Shown here: positions 1-8,463 of the stretch, in pieces
Position numbering within the stretch: position 1 is the first letter of the stretch
Layout: each line of letters opens with the position of its first letter
Assembly (NCBI RefSeq): GCF_025460835.1
Contig: NZ_JAMXAY010000011.1
Coordinates: forward strand, 1 to 64,000
Direction of reading: 5' to 3'
Source: Parapedobacter soli
Lineage (GTDB): Bacteria; Bacteroidota; Bacteroidia; Sphingobacteriales; Sphingobacteriaceae
Length of the DNA stretch: 64,000 nucleotides
Notes under the pieces: generated by a model
Databases searched by the model: none
What the model saw: only the letters and a program-made list of their open reading frames with translations
What the model was told of the DNA's origin: nothing
Made by a program: the position numbers and the translations under genes

Positions 1-84
1 AAGTTAACATTTATAACTCTTGACACAGTTTGTTTTACAGTCTCGGAACACATGCGGACACCTTATCAAAAAAAGAATGAATGA
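1..84 (+). CDS. possible 3' end of an upstream partner gene (antitoxin?), partial
   Basis: Frame 1 is open from the window edge to TGA at 82-84, and this stop overlaps the ATG of the PIN reading frame (ATGA at 81-84). Such overlaps are typical of translationally coupled toxin-antitoxin pairs. The 27 residues visible do not resemble any antitoxin I know, so this is only a positional inference. Confidence 0.2.
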   Translation, partial: KLTFITLDTVCFTVSEHMRTPYQKKNE

Positions 85-482
85 AGGTTGTTCTCGACAC
101 GAATGTTCTTTTGATATCCCTACCGAAACGGTCTCCTTACCATAAAATCATCTAGGCTTTTAACAATCGTCGGTTTAATCTATTGATTACAACACCTATT
201 TTTCTTGAATACGAAGAGATATTATCCCAGAAAGCGAATCCGTTTATTGCAGATATTCTTTTAGGAGCTTTTTTGGAAGCACCGAATGTAATTGCGGTAG
301 CGGATTACTATTATTGGGAGCTTATCCATTCAGACCTCGACGATAATAAATTTACCGATGCATTTCTCAATGGGCAAGCGGACTATCTGGTAACCAACGA
401 TGCTCATTTTAATGTGGTTCGCAATAATGCGTTTCCTCCAATCAATGTGATATCCGCAGATGAATTCCTAAACATCTTATAA
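81..482 (+). pseudogene. PIN-domain toxin (COG1569-like), broken by an in-frame amber codon
   Basis: Reading from ATG 81 gives a normal PIN-domain start, MKVVLDTNVLLISLP, with the first acidic residue and Asn of the active site (D6, N8). The frame meets TAG at 153-155 after 24 codons. The same frame then continues without shift to 482 and matches the rest of the family: a LEYEEI segment, then LDDNKF and YLVTNDAHF, which carry later acidic residues. PIN toxins of this type are metal-dependent RNases usually paired with an antitoxin just upstream. The open part downstream of the stop has an ATG at 183 but lacks the N-terminal catalytic aspartate, so a protein starting there should be inactive. 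Either the gene is inactivated, the stop is read through, or the base is a sequencing error. The partner is not recognisable in the window. Confidence 0.8.
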
Positions 483-655
483 TAGATGGTTACGATAGTG
501 TTACGGCACAAAATTTTGTGATCCTATAAAATGTTTATATATTGTCATCGCAAGTCGGAAGGCAACATCATAAAAAAGCTGACGGAAAATACAACATCAA
601 TACCACCAACCCCGTAGCGGGCTAAGGCCTTCGCATGGGTACAAACACATGATTC

Positions 656-781
656 TTCGACTGCTGTTCGAGACTTGTTCGACTGCTGTTCGACAATCCT
701 TCGAGAGCGCTTCGACAATCCTTCGAGACTTGTTCGACAATTGTTCGACTGGCCTTCGACAAACCTTCGGCAACGCTTCGG
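656..781. repeat. 11-bp tandem repeat, unit TTCGANNNNNN, 11 copies plus a partial one
   Basis: Units start at 656, 667, 678, 689, 700, 711, 722, 733, 744, 755 and 766, and a last partial unit starts at 777. Each begins TTCGA (TTCGG in the last two). The following six bases vary among a few types such as CTGCTG, GACTTG, CAATCC and CTGGCC. Eleven is not a multiple of three, so the reading frame rotates and long spurious open frames appear on both strands. The region lies between a broken toxin gene and the 3' end of ndh. Confidence 0.85.
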
Positions 782-1250
782 AAAAATGCCGAAGCAATGG
801 CGAACAACTGCCGGACCAATACCCCGCTAAATTCGAACCAATCCCGAGCGGTTAATGGACGCCCCGCGCTCCATCTTCTTACCGGATCGCCTTCGGGATG
901 GCTTGGGTACCTGGTTTGGACTTCGACCGGGCCTATATTGCGCTCCGACTGGACTCCGTTTGGCGCCGCCAGTCTAAGCGCAGTACAAGGCAGCATGGAG
1001 CGTAAACTTACCTCCGAAGCCGACCCGAAGCGGTCTCCAGCATGCCCCCAGCCCGATCCATGCCCTACCCTTTCCCTATTCGAAAGTGCCTTTCTCCCGT
1101 AGGTTTGCCGTATACTTCCCGGCAAAGTGCCGTCTTTTGGCTTTCTTACCGAGGTATACCCGGGTATCACCGGGATATCACACGGATGAGGGATAAGGGA
1201 AGGTGGGCTGGAGCACGGAATTGGCTGGGCTTTCCGAAAACGGCAGCACA
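782..1250. other. non-coding GC-rich stretch behind ndh
   Basis: No reading frame here looks like a protein family. The open frames on both strands are rich in Pro, Arg, Ser and Cys, as expected from GC-rich non-coding DNA. A perfect 12-bp palindrome, ATACCCGGGTAT, lies at 1156-1167, followed by related half-sites (ACCGGGATATC). I see no terminator with a T-run behind the ndh stop. Confidence 0.5.
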
Positions 1251-2543
1251 CTAATGCCTGGCTTCCCCCTGCTCTTGTGTAGACTCCGGCCGGATGATCA
1301 TCCGCAAAGATTGATTTTTCGTAAAGAAGGCCACTGTCCAATTATAAAAGGTGACTATCTTATTCCGGAAATTGATCAGGGAGAACAGGTGGACAAACAA
1401 CCACATCAACCAGGCAAAAAAACCATCGAAGTGCATCTTCGGTTTGGGCAAATCTGCTACCGCTTTGCTTCTACCGATAATAGCCATGCTTCCCTTGTCG
1501 CGATAGGTAAAGGGTTTGGCCGGCTGGTTTTCAAAGCCCGCTTTCAGGTTGTCCGCTAAGTTCTTACCCTGCTGTATCGCTACCTGGGCCAACTGGGGGT
1601 GCCCGTCTGGAAAGTTACTGTCGGTGGTCTGCAGGCACGTGTCGCCGATGGCATATACATTTTTCAACCCCTCTACCTCGCCATATTCGTCGACCAATAA
1701 CCGCCGGCCCCGGCCATAGCTTTCTTTCGGTATACCTTCAAACACCTTTGAAGTAACACCTGCCGTCCAGATCAACAGCTGAGTTGCAATGCGCTCGCCG
1801 TCGGCAAAAACAACCTCACCGTCAACATAATCTTTCACCATCTTATTGAGCTTAACGATGACACCCATTTCAGTAAGCTTTCGCAGTGTATACTCCTGGG
1901 CCTGCTTGCTCATCGGGCCAAGCAGCGCCGGCGCACCATCCACCAAATAGATTTCCAATTTCTGGTTTGCCAACTCCGGATAGTCTTTTTTGAATATGTT
2001 TGTCCGCATTTCGGCGAGCATGCCCGACACTTCCACACCCGATGGTCCACCCCCGGTAATCACAATCGTGGTAAGGCTTTTCAGCTCCTTCTCATCCGTT
2101 GCCAATGTTGCACGCTCCATCTTCAACAGAATCGTATTCCGCATATTGATCGCATCATCTACCGTTTTCATCGGTATGGCAACCTTCATGATATTTTCGA
2201 TCCCAAAGTAATTACTCTCGGTCCCGGTAGCAAGAACGAGGACATCGTAGTCCATCTCGCCCGTTGAAAGCTGTACCTTTTTTAATTCGGGATCCACCTT
2301 CAGCAATTCACCCAGCCGGAAGTGGATATTCTCTCTATGGTAAAAAAGCTTACGGAACGGGTAGCTGATGTTGGAAACATCCAGAAAGCCGGTGCTCACC
2401 TGGTAGAGTAGCGGCGGGAAAAAATTATAATTATTTTTATCAACGAGCGTGACATGGAACCCGGGGGCATTCGCCATGTGTTTAGCGAAGTTGACACCGG
2501 CAAAGCCGCCGCCAATGACCACGATTTTCTTTTCTTCTTCCAT
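1251..2543 (-). CDS. ndh: type II NADH:quinone oxidoreductase (NDH-2)
   Basis: This 430-residue flavoprotein probably oxidises NADH and reduces menaquinone at the inner face of the membrane without pumping protons. The FAD-binding motif GGGFAG is at residues 11-16, and a second Rossmann motif, GGGPSG, is near 164-169 for NADH. A typical AQ-A-QQG quinone-site motif (AQVAIQQG) lies near residue 320. The C-terminal part, around residues 370-405, is rich in Trp and Phe and should form the amphipathic membrane anchor. Length and layout are normal for the family. It stands alone on the minus strand, about 200 bp downstream of mgtE, with no obvious shared promoter. Another FAD-dependent disulphide-type oxidoreductase is possible but less likely, given the anchor and quinone motif. 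Confidence 0.92.
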   Translation of the reverse strand: MEEEKKIVVIGGGFAGVNFAKHMANAPGFHVTLVDKNNYNFFPPLLYQVSTGFLDVSNISYPFRKLFYHRENIHFRLGELLKVDPELKKVQLSTGEMDYDVLVLATGTESNYFGIENIMKVAIPMKTVDDAINMRNTILLKMERATLATDEKELKSLTTIVITGGGPSGVEVSGMLAEMRTNIFKKDYPELANQKLEIYLVDGAPALLGPMSKQAQEYTLRKLTEMGVIVKLNKMVKDYVDGEVVFADGERIATQLLIWTAGVTSKVFEGIPKESYGRGRRLLVDEYGEVEGLKNVYAIGDTCLQTTDSNFPDGHPQLAQVAIQQGKNLADNLKAGFENQPAKPFTYRDKGSMAIIGRSKAVADLPKPKMHFDGFFAWLMWLFVHLFSLINFRNKIVTFYNWTVAFFTKNQSLRMIIRPESTQEQGEARH

Positions 2544-2748
2544 ATTGCAATATTAATAATAAACGGTTTCCGATCATCTCCCCTCCTAGACCGTGCCTAC
2601 ATTGAGAAAACTACGGGTACTACGTTCAAACGGTTATGTGTTTAATGTTCTATTGATACCTTCTTAACGCCATCTTTGACAAATTGTTTCGATTGCGGCC
2701 AAAGATTTGCCGCATTCCGCGCCCCATAGCTATCCCATGGCCTTAGCC

Positions 2749-4125
2749 TCAAAACATGACACCAGCGAGGACCGCCGTGGCCACAGTGAAATAGATAATC
2801 AGGCCGGTCACATCCACCAACGTGGATACGAACGGCGCAGAGGAGGAAGCCGGGTCGGCACCAAGCCAGCGCAGTACGAAAGGCAACATGGAGCCAACCA
2901 GTGATCCCCATAAAACAACCCCCACGAGCGAAAGGCTTACGACCGCAGCCACCAAAAGCCAATATTCGCCATAGGCATGTGCAAACGCCTGCCACGTGCA
3001 TACACGTAAAAAACCCAGGCCCCCCAATATCAGTCCCAGCAATAACCCCGATAATATCTCGCGCCGCATGACACGCCACCAGTCGGCGAGCGTCACCTCA
3101 CCAAGCGCCATCGCTTGGATAATCAGGGTCGATGCCTGCGATCCGCTGTTGCCTCCACTTGAAAGGATCACGGGCATAAACAAAATAAGGACAGCACTGG
3201 CCAGCTGGCTTTCGTAATGCTCAAGCACCGTAGCGGTGAGCAGCTGCCCCAAAAAAAGCACGATAAGCCATCCGGCACGCTTCTTCACCAAATGGGGGAT
3301 GGATACATCGAGGTAAGGTTCGTCCAATGCTTCCGTACCGCCGATGCGCTGCATATCCTCGGTATATTCCTCGTTGGCCACCCAGAGGATGTCGTCTACG
3401 GTGACGATGCCCAGCATGATTCCCTGTGCATCCACCACCGGCAGCGCTACCCGGTTATTCATCCGGAATACGTTGATAGCTTCCTCCTGTGGGTCGTTGG
3501 CATTGAGGGCCACCAGCCGGCTGTCCATGAGGTCCCGAACCCTTGTTTCGGGATCGGCCAGCAGGATGTTCCTTATCCGGATATCGTCCAGCAGTTCCCC
3601 GTTTTTATCGATCACGTAAAGTACATCTATCGTCTCCGATGCCTTCCCGTATTTGCGGATATGTTCAAGCACCCGTGTGATGGGCCAATGCTGTTTTACC
3701 GTGATGTAATCCGGCGTCATCAGCCGGCCCACACTGTCTTCCGGATACCCCAATAAAGCCAGCGCTTCCTTGCGTTCGGAAGGGGGCAAAAGGATGATTA
3801 ATTTCTTCACCACATCCCCTTTCAGATCGCTGAAAAAAGAGGTCCGGTCGTCCGGTGGCATTTCGTTGATGAGCTCCGTGATTTTCGGTGCGGAAAGCTT
3901 CGTGAAAATCCGCTCCTGGGTAGGGAAATCAAGGATGCCAAACACGTGGACAGCGCGGTTAATGCTGAGCGTTTCGATGAACTTCGGACCGTACTCGGGC
4001 AACTCATCAATCAGGGCTTCCACATCCGATATATTCAGGTCATCGAGATACGCCTTGAGTTGCTCTTCATTACCTTCCGCCAACAGCAGTTCAGCTTGTT
4101 CAACCAGTGTATCCAATTCGTCCAT
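2749..4125 (-). CDS. mgtE: magnesium transporter MgtE
   Basis: This 458-residue protein is a Mg2+ channel/transporter of the inner membrane. An N-terminal helical domain (about residues 1-130) is followed by two CBS domains, seen as VGRLMTPD and VRDLMDSR segments. A C-terminal five-helix membrane domain carries the conserved GGNSGSQ pore motif. The reading frame stays open further upstream, but ATG 4125 is the right start. The MgtE family begins at MDELDTL, and AGGAGGG lies five bases before this ATG, one of the few clear Shine-Dalgarno sites in the window. In the family, the cytosolic domains sense Mg2+ and close the pore, so regulation may be mainly allosteric. A 14-bp palindrome lies about 45 bp upstream of the start. 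Confidence 0.95.
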   Translation of the reverse strand: MDELDTLVEQAELLLAEGNEEQLKAYLDDLNISDVEALIDELPEYGPKFIETLSINRAVHVFGILDFPTQERIFTKLSAPKITELINEMPPDDRTSFFSDLKGDVVKKLIILLPPSERKEALALLGYPEDSVGRLMTPDYITVKQHWPITRVLEHIRKYGKASETIDVLYVIDKNGELLDDIRIRNILLADPETRVRDLMDSRLVALNANDPQEEAINVFRMNNRVALPVVDAQGIMLGIVTVDDILWVANEEYTEDMQRIGGTEALDEPYLDVSIPHLVKKRAGWLIVLFLGQLLTATVLEHYESQLASAVLILFMPVILSSGGNSGSQASTLIIQAMALGEVTLADWWRVMRREILSGLLLGLILGGLGFLRVCTWQAFAHAYGEYWLLVAAVVSLSLVGVVLWGSLVGSMLPFVLRWLGADPASSSAPFVSTLVDVTGLIIYFTVATAVLAGVMF

Positions 4126-4746
4126 GAGCCCTCCTAATTTTAAAAACAGTATCCTACATCGGTGAGAGATTTTGCATGCAAAAGTCGGTTTTTTTAATGA
4201 CAACAACGAACAAGTGGACATTAAAAAACAAGCTGAAAACAACTTGAAAAAACTGTTAACTGAGCCACAGGAACAGCCATAATGTCATACCGGAAAAAAC
4301 AGCAATTGCAGAAATCGTCCCTTATGGTTGGCGATTGCTTACACATGAGTAACGGCACTCCACCACGTGCCGGCCACCGTATCCCGTACTGCATCGACCG
4401 AACCCGAGACGAGCCCGAGGCGAGCCCCACCACACCACGCGATGCCGGATGGGGGATGCCCGCAGATTACGAACAACCCATATCGAAACGAAAAAATAGT
4501 TGTACCCAAACTGGAAAAGATAGTGTACTTTAGCAAGCATAATTCACGGATCAATCACACAATAGAAAATTCGGCTAACAAAATCATTTTTGGCTATTTT
4601 AAATCACCTTAAATTCGGATAAATCAAATTTACAATAATTATATTACATATTGATAATCAAAAATAAAATACATTTATATAAATATTAAATTTATAAAAT
4701 AACATCAAAAAGTTCGTCGTATTGCCAAATATATTAGTATTCCTAC
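4126..4746. other. intergenic region between divergent mgtE and the HExxH gene
   Basis: The mgtE side holds the perfect palindrome TTTTGCATGCAAAA (4170-4183). The middle is GC-rich and includes two adjacent 11-bp units, CCCGAGACGAG and CCCGAGGCGAG (4403-4424). The last 180 bp before the gene at 4747 are very AT-rich. I see no convincing small gene here. Confidence 0.5.
4170..4183. promoter_or_regulatory. 14-bp perfect palindrome in the mgtE leader region
   Basis: TTTTGCATGCAAAA is perfectly self-complementary. On the minus strand its left arm runs into GACTTTTG, which differs from the TAnnTTTG consensus at one position, and TTGTTG lies about 17 bp upstream of that. The palindrome could be an operator overlapping the mgtE promoter, but there is no direct evidence of a regulator. 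Confidence 0.3.
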
Positions 4747-7578
4747 ATGAGAGCTCATTTTTTAGCATATTATCCATTAAAAATCAATTGTTTGATATTA
4801 TTATTATCATGTATTTATTCACATCCCGTTCTTTCACAGATTTTCGACAATGACCAGTACCCGGCAAGTGTAAAATGGCGGCAGATACAGACACCCCATT
4901 TCCAACTGATTTACCCATCGGAATTTGAAGATGAGGCGCAGCAACTTGCCAGCAAACTTTTGGTGCACCGGGAGCGCGTCAGTGAAACCCTCGGAAAAAA
5001 ACCGAGAAAAATTTCGATCATTCTCCAAAACCAAACCGTCGAATCCAACGGAAATGTGCAACTGGCACCGCGCCGCTCGGAGTTCTACACTACCCCTCCC
5101 CAGCAAGGCAATTTCCAAAACTGGCTAGACAACCTAGCCATCCACGAGCTCCGCCATGTGGTGCAGTTTGACAAATTGACAGGATACTTGAGGGCTCCTT
5201 TTTTCGAACAATTGGCGCTCGCTATTTTCGGGGTCACGTTGCCTTCGTGGTTTTTCGAGGGCGATGCCGTGGTTGCCGAAACCGAACTTTCCAATGCCGG
5301 ACGCGGCCGGCTACCCTCCTGGGAAATGCCCTTCCGTGCGAACCTGCTAAGTGATAAAAAATACAGTTACCAAAAGGATTATTTAGGGTCGCTGAAGGAC
5401 GTCACTCCCGGGTTTTATGAGCTCGGTTATTTCATGAACTCCACCCTGCAAGAGCGCTTCGGAGAAAGCATCGTCGACAGCCTCATGACACGCATGGCCA
5501 AGCTGCCGATCCGCCCTTATAATTTCACCAATTCCCTCCGGAAATACATCGGCTATGGTACACGCAAATGGCATGGTGAAGTAACCGGAATCCTCCGCCA
5601 AAAATGGCAAGCACAGCTGAGGGAAAATGCCCCCGTAAACTACCCTGTCCTACCGCAGCAAACCGACGGGAAACCGGCGAACTGGTTGCTACCGCAAGCC
5701 CTCCCAAACGGACACATCATTGCCCTCTATCAAGGCGCACATAAAGTGCCGACCATCGTCTCCATCGACTCCTCCGGCGAGCAGGCCGACGTGGTCAAAA
5801 CCGGCCGCCAGACCGAGCCCAACTTCTCCTACGCGGCAGGTAAAATCGTGTGGGACGAGATACGCCGGGACAGCCGTTACGGCAAGCGTACCTACAGTAT
5901 CATCAACGTGTATGACCTCCAGAAAAAGTCGTACCGCCAGCTCACACGGCGGAGCAGGTACTTCTCTCCCACCCTCAATCCCGACGGCACACAGGTGGCG
6001 GCAGTGGCTATCGATGAGAGTAACCAAGTAAGCCTGGTGATACTCGATATCGGCACCGGAAAACCCATCGCCCACTTTCCCACACCGCAAAATATACTGC
6101 TCCAAACGCCAGCATTCGACCCTACCGGCACCAAGATCGTAGCCACCGGTATCTCCGAAAAAGGGGCAGCGATCATCGAGCTGGATATCCCCACGGCCTC
6201 CTACAGCTACCTGCTCGACTGGCAATTGCAGCAAATTGAGCGCCCTGTTTATGCAGGTAACCGTATTGTCTTCAAAGCCCATTTCAACGGCATCGACAAC
6301 CTCTATGCGCTAACGCAACAGCACCAGATCCAACAACTCACCAGCGCCCAATTCGGTGCTTTTAACCCCTCGATAGATGCCGCGGGCAACCGGATATGGT
6401 TCAACAACTACCAGGTGAGCGGTCACCGAATCAGCCACCTGAAAATCAGCAATCCGCCGATAAACCATTTTAAAGCTCCTGTAAGCCAAGAAAACGCTTC
6501 GATGGTTCCTGACACATCAGAAACCAAGATATGGCCGTCTACAGCCTATAATAGCTTCAAAAATCTGGTAAACTTCCATAGTTTGTCGGTCGACAACACC
6601 AATCTCGCTAATATTAACGACATCAAACCGGGTATTTATTGGCTATCGGATGATTTGTTGAATACCGCCCAGATCCGTGTCGGCTACCAATACGACAGCG
6701 ACATCCGCGCTAGTCAATACTCAGCATCGGTGGCATACAACCGCTTCTTCCCCAAGTTTTCGCTGGCCTACACCAATCGGGGGCAGCTCGGGGTTGCGAG
6801 GGTAACTTCCGATGCCGGGCAAGACACCATCAGCTTCCGCTGGCGGGAAAATACAGCAACGCTCCGTATGGACATCCCCCTCGTATTTTACCGGCTCAAC
6901 CATGTATTCAACGCAGGGGTAAGTGCTGCGACTTCGTACACCAGCAGGTACGGACTCAGTGCACCCCAATTCCGGGAGCAGTTTATCGATGGCATCCGGT
7001 TCCCCATGCATTACCAAGCCTACTTCAACCACAACGTGCGGCAGAGCACGTTGGACCTGGGTCCGCGGTGGGGGCAGAACGCCAGCATCACCTACCGCCA
7101 TTTCCCGTTCGATGGCAGCCTCTCGGGCGAGCACCTCGCCCTGCGCACCGCCTTTTACTTCCCCGGCCTGTGGCCCCACCATTCGTTATTCGCCCGCTTC
7201 AGCTACCAGCGTGCCAGCGGCACCTACCTCCTGCATAACGATATCCCGTTGGTGAGCGGTTACGACCGGCTGTTACCCGTGCCGGTAAACAATACGCTGT
7301 TGTTCAACTACCGGTTCCCTATCGCTTATCCCGATTGGGCCATCGGCCCCTTGGCTTATATCAAGCGTTTTAAAGGTGGGGCGTTTGCCGATTTCCAGAA
7401 TGTACGCACGGGTACCCCGTTCCAGCCCCGCACGTTCGGACTTGAGTTGAGGGCCGACATGAACCTGCTGCGGTTCTACCTGCCCGACTTCGACATCGGT
7501 ATCAAAATGGTCTATGCCAACGAGGCGACTGCTCCGCAGCGGGTGTTTGCGACGTATAGCATCGGGTATCGATATTGA
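4747..7578 (+). CDS. secreted HExxH metallopeptidase-like / propeller / outer-membrane barrel protein
   Basis: This 943-residue protein starts with a hydrophobic signal peptide ending near residue 30. HELRH at 133-137 fits the zinc motif HExxH, and an EGDAVVAE segment at 171-178 provides a candidate third ligand, as in gluzincin peptidases of the MA clan. The middle part (about 300-570) has short repeated segments of the TolB/PD40 propeller type, such as YFSPTLNPDG and PAFDPTGTKI. From about residue 620 the sequence alternates aromatic and polar residues in short strands, and it ends in an aromatic residue (SIGYRY), as outer-membrane barrels do. A likely picture is a surface or periplasmic peptidase-like module tethered to an outer-membrane barrel. 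Substrate and activity are unknown. The first 30 codons are much more AT-rich than the rest. Confidence 0.7.
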   Translation: MRAHFLAYYPLKINCLILLLSCIYSHPVLSQIFDNDQYPASVKWRQIQTPHFQLIYPSEFEDEAQQLASKLLVHRERVSETLGKKPRKISIILQNQTVESNGNVQLAPRRSEFYTTPPQQGNFQNWLDNLAIHELRHVVQFDKLTGYLRAPFFEQLALAIFGVTLPSWFFEGDAVVAETELSNAGRGRLPSWEMPFRANLLSDKKYSYQKDYLGSLKDVTPGFYELGYFMNSTLQERFGESIVDSLMTRMAKLPIRPYNFTNSLRKYIGYGTRKWHGEVTGILRQKWQAQLRENAPVNYPVLPQQTDGKPANWLLPQALPNGHIIALYQGAHKVPTIVSIDSSGEQADVVKTGRQTEPNFSYAAGKIVWDEIRRDSRYGKRTYSIINVYDLQKKSYRQLTRRSRYFSPTLNPDGTQVAAVAIDESNQVSLVILDIGTGKPIAHFPTPQNILLQTPAFDPTGTKIVATGISEKGAAIIELDIPTASYSYLLDWQLQQIERPVYAGNRIVFKAHFNGIDNLYALTQQHQIQQLTSAQFGAFNPSIDAAGNRIWFNNYQVSGHRISHLKISNPPINHFKAPVSQENASMVPDTSETKIWPSTAYNSFKNLVNFHSLSVDNTNLANINDIKPGIYWLSDDLLNTAQIRVGYQYDSDIRASQYSASVAYNRFFPKFSLAYTNRGQLGVARVTSDAGQDTISFRWRENTATLRMDIPLVFYRLNHVFNAGVSAATSYTSRYGLSAPQFREQFIDGIRFPMHYQAYFNHNVRQSTLDLGPRWGQNASITYRHFPFDGSLSGEHLALRTAFYFPGLWPHHSLFARFSYQRASGTYLLHNDIPLVSGYDRLLPVPVNNTLLFNYRFPIAYPDWAIGPLAYIKRFKGGAFADFQNVRTGTPFQPRTFGLELRADMNLLRFYLPDFDIGIKMVYANEATAPQRVFATYSIGYRY

Positions 7579-8115
7579 GGAAATAGCGTCCGATGGACAG
7601 TTGGGGAGGTGATAATTGCTCTTCTTCTCGAAGATACTTCTCAATGATTCCGTCTAACCAATCCTGTGGCGTGCCGCAACGTTTCATTTGTTTAGAAACG
7701 TACTCCACAACCGTAAGTTCATTGAACTTTTCGTCAGCATTTTCGATACTCGTCAATGGCATACCATGTGGATCAATCACGATGGCCAGCCCGGCCCACC
7801 CTAAATTATACGGATGCAACACCGGAATCTTGTGGGCTTTGCAAACATGGTCAAACTGCAATGGTATGGCTGAAGTGAAGTCCAACGCATTGATAGCTAC
7901 CTTGTGGTCAGCAACCAACCCTTCCAAATTCTCTTCCGTTATAAAGCAATCATGCACATTGATGATGGCATCGTTATTTATCGCTGATAAGCGCGATTGA
8001 ATAGCAGATACTTTCTCTGTAGCGATATCGCTTTCTGTATAATTCTGTCTATTTAAATTGGACGTTCTACGTGATCTCCATCGATAATGGTCATGTTTTC
8101 AAGCGTTTTAAGTAG
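7579..8115 (-). pseudogene. ThiF/E1-like adenylyltransferase remnant (truncated and frameshifted)
   Basis: On the minus strand, one frame reads LLKTLENMTIIDGDHVE (8115 to about 8065), the nucleotide-binding strand and DGD motif of ThiF/MoeB/E1 enzymes. The next expected motif, SNLNRQN, is in a different frame (8062-8042), so a frameshift lies at about 8060-8068. The second frame continues through INALDFTS and VLHPYNLGWAG to a final LSPPQLS segment near 7600. The N-terminal GxGxxG region is missing, because a stop lies at 8116-8118. The C-terminus runs antisense into the 3' end of the gene at 4747-7578, so the natural end was lost. The family activates C-terminal Gly residues of ubiquitin-like proteins by adenylation. 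This copy cannot make a complete enzyme. No partner gene is seen nearby. Confidence 0.75.
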
Positions 8116-8387
8116 TTATTAGGCTTACTTAAGGCCAAGCCGTTGGAATGATGATAAAGTTAAGGGAAAACTACCAATTTACAAAGTATAGCCAAGTTTA
8201 ATTCTATGCGCATCTTCCCGTCCTGTTCTTATCCATGCTAATCGGAAGCCGACGGCCACGGAGGACCGTAAGCCAGCCAGCTTCAACCGAGGCTTTCAGT
8301 GCACTTTGAAATTTTGGGGATTTTCTTTTTCGGCCGATATGCGCAATGATTGCGTCATAGGTCATAAAGGTTTTTCTGCAACATGTT
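8116..8387. other. intergenic DNA with a possible decayed gene end
   Basis: On the minus strand, the frame 8179-8295 has no start codon but ends in segments such as AVGFRLAWIRTG and IKLGYTL, which resemble the last strands of an outer-membrane barrel. A different minus frame (8204-8365) gives a 53-residue ORF from an ATG. At most one of these is real. Together with the ThiF remnant, they suggest this is a site of gene decay. Confidence 0.3.
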
Positions 8388-8418
8388 TTGCTAATTAATT
8401 TATCATTTATTATATTCG
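8388..8418 (+). promoter_or_regulatory. Bacteroidota-type promoter for the Rpn gene
   Basis: TTG (8388-8390), 20 bp of spacer and TATATTCG (8411-8418) match the TTG/TAnnTTTG promoter pattern with one mismatch. The expected transcription start lies about 40 bp upstream of the ATG at 8464. Confidence 0.55.
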
Positions 8419-8463
8419 CATCATTGATTCAAGTAATCACTGCCTTTGATAACCCGATGAATT

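Noticed and set aside
622-1341. Long minus-strand open frame of 239 codons through the 11-bp repeat region
   Set aside because: It arises from the frame-rotating repeat and GC-rich DNA, has biased composition and overlaps the end of ndh. No family-like segment is present.
2642-3079. Alternative 145-codon minus frame at the 3' end of mgtE, suggesting a frameshift
   Set aside because: The mgtE frame itself ends normally at 2749 with the expected last helix, so no frameshift is needed.
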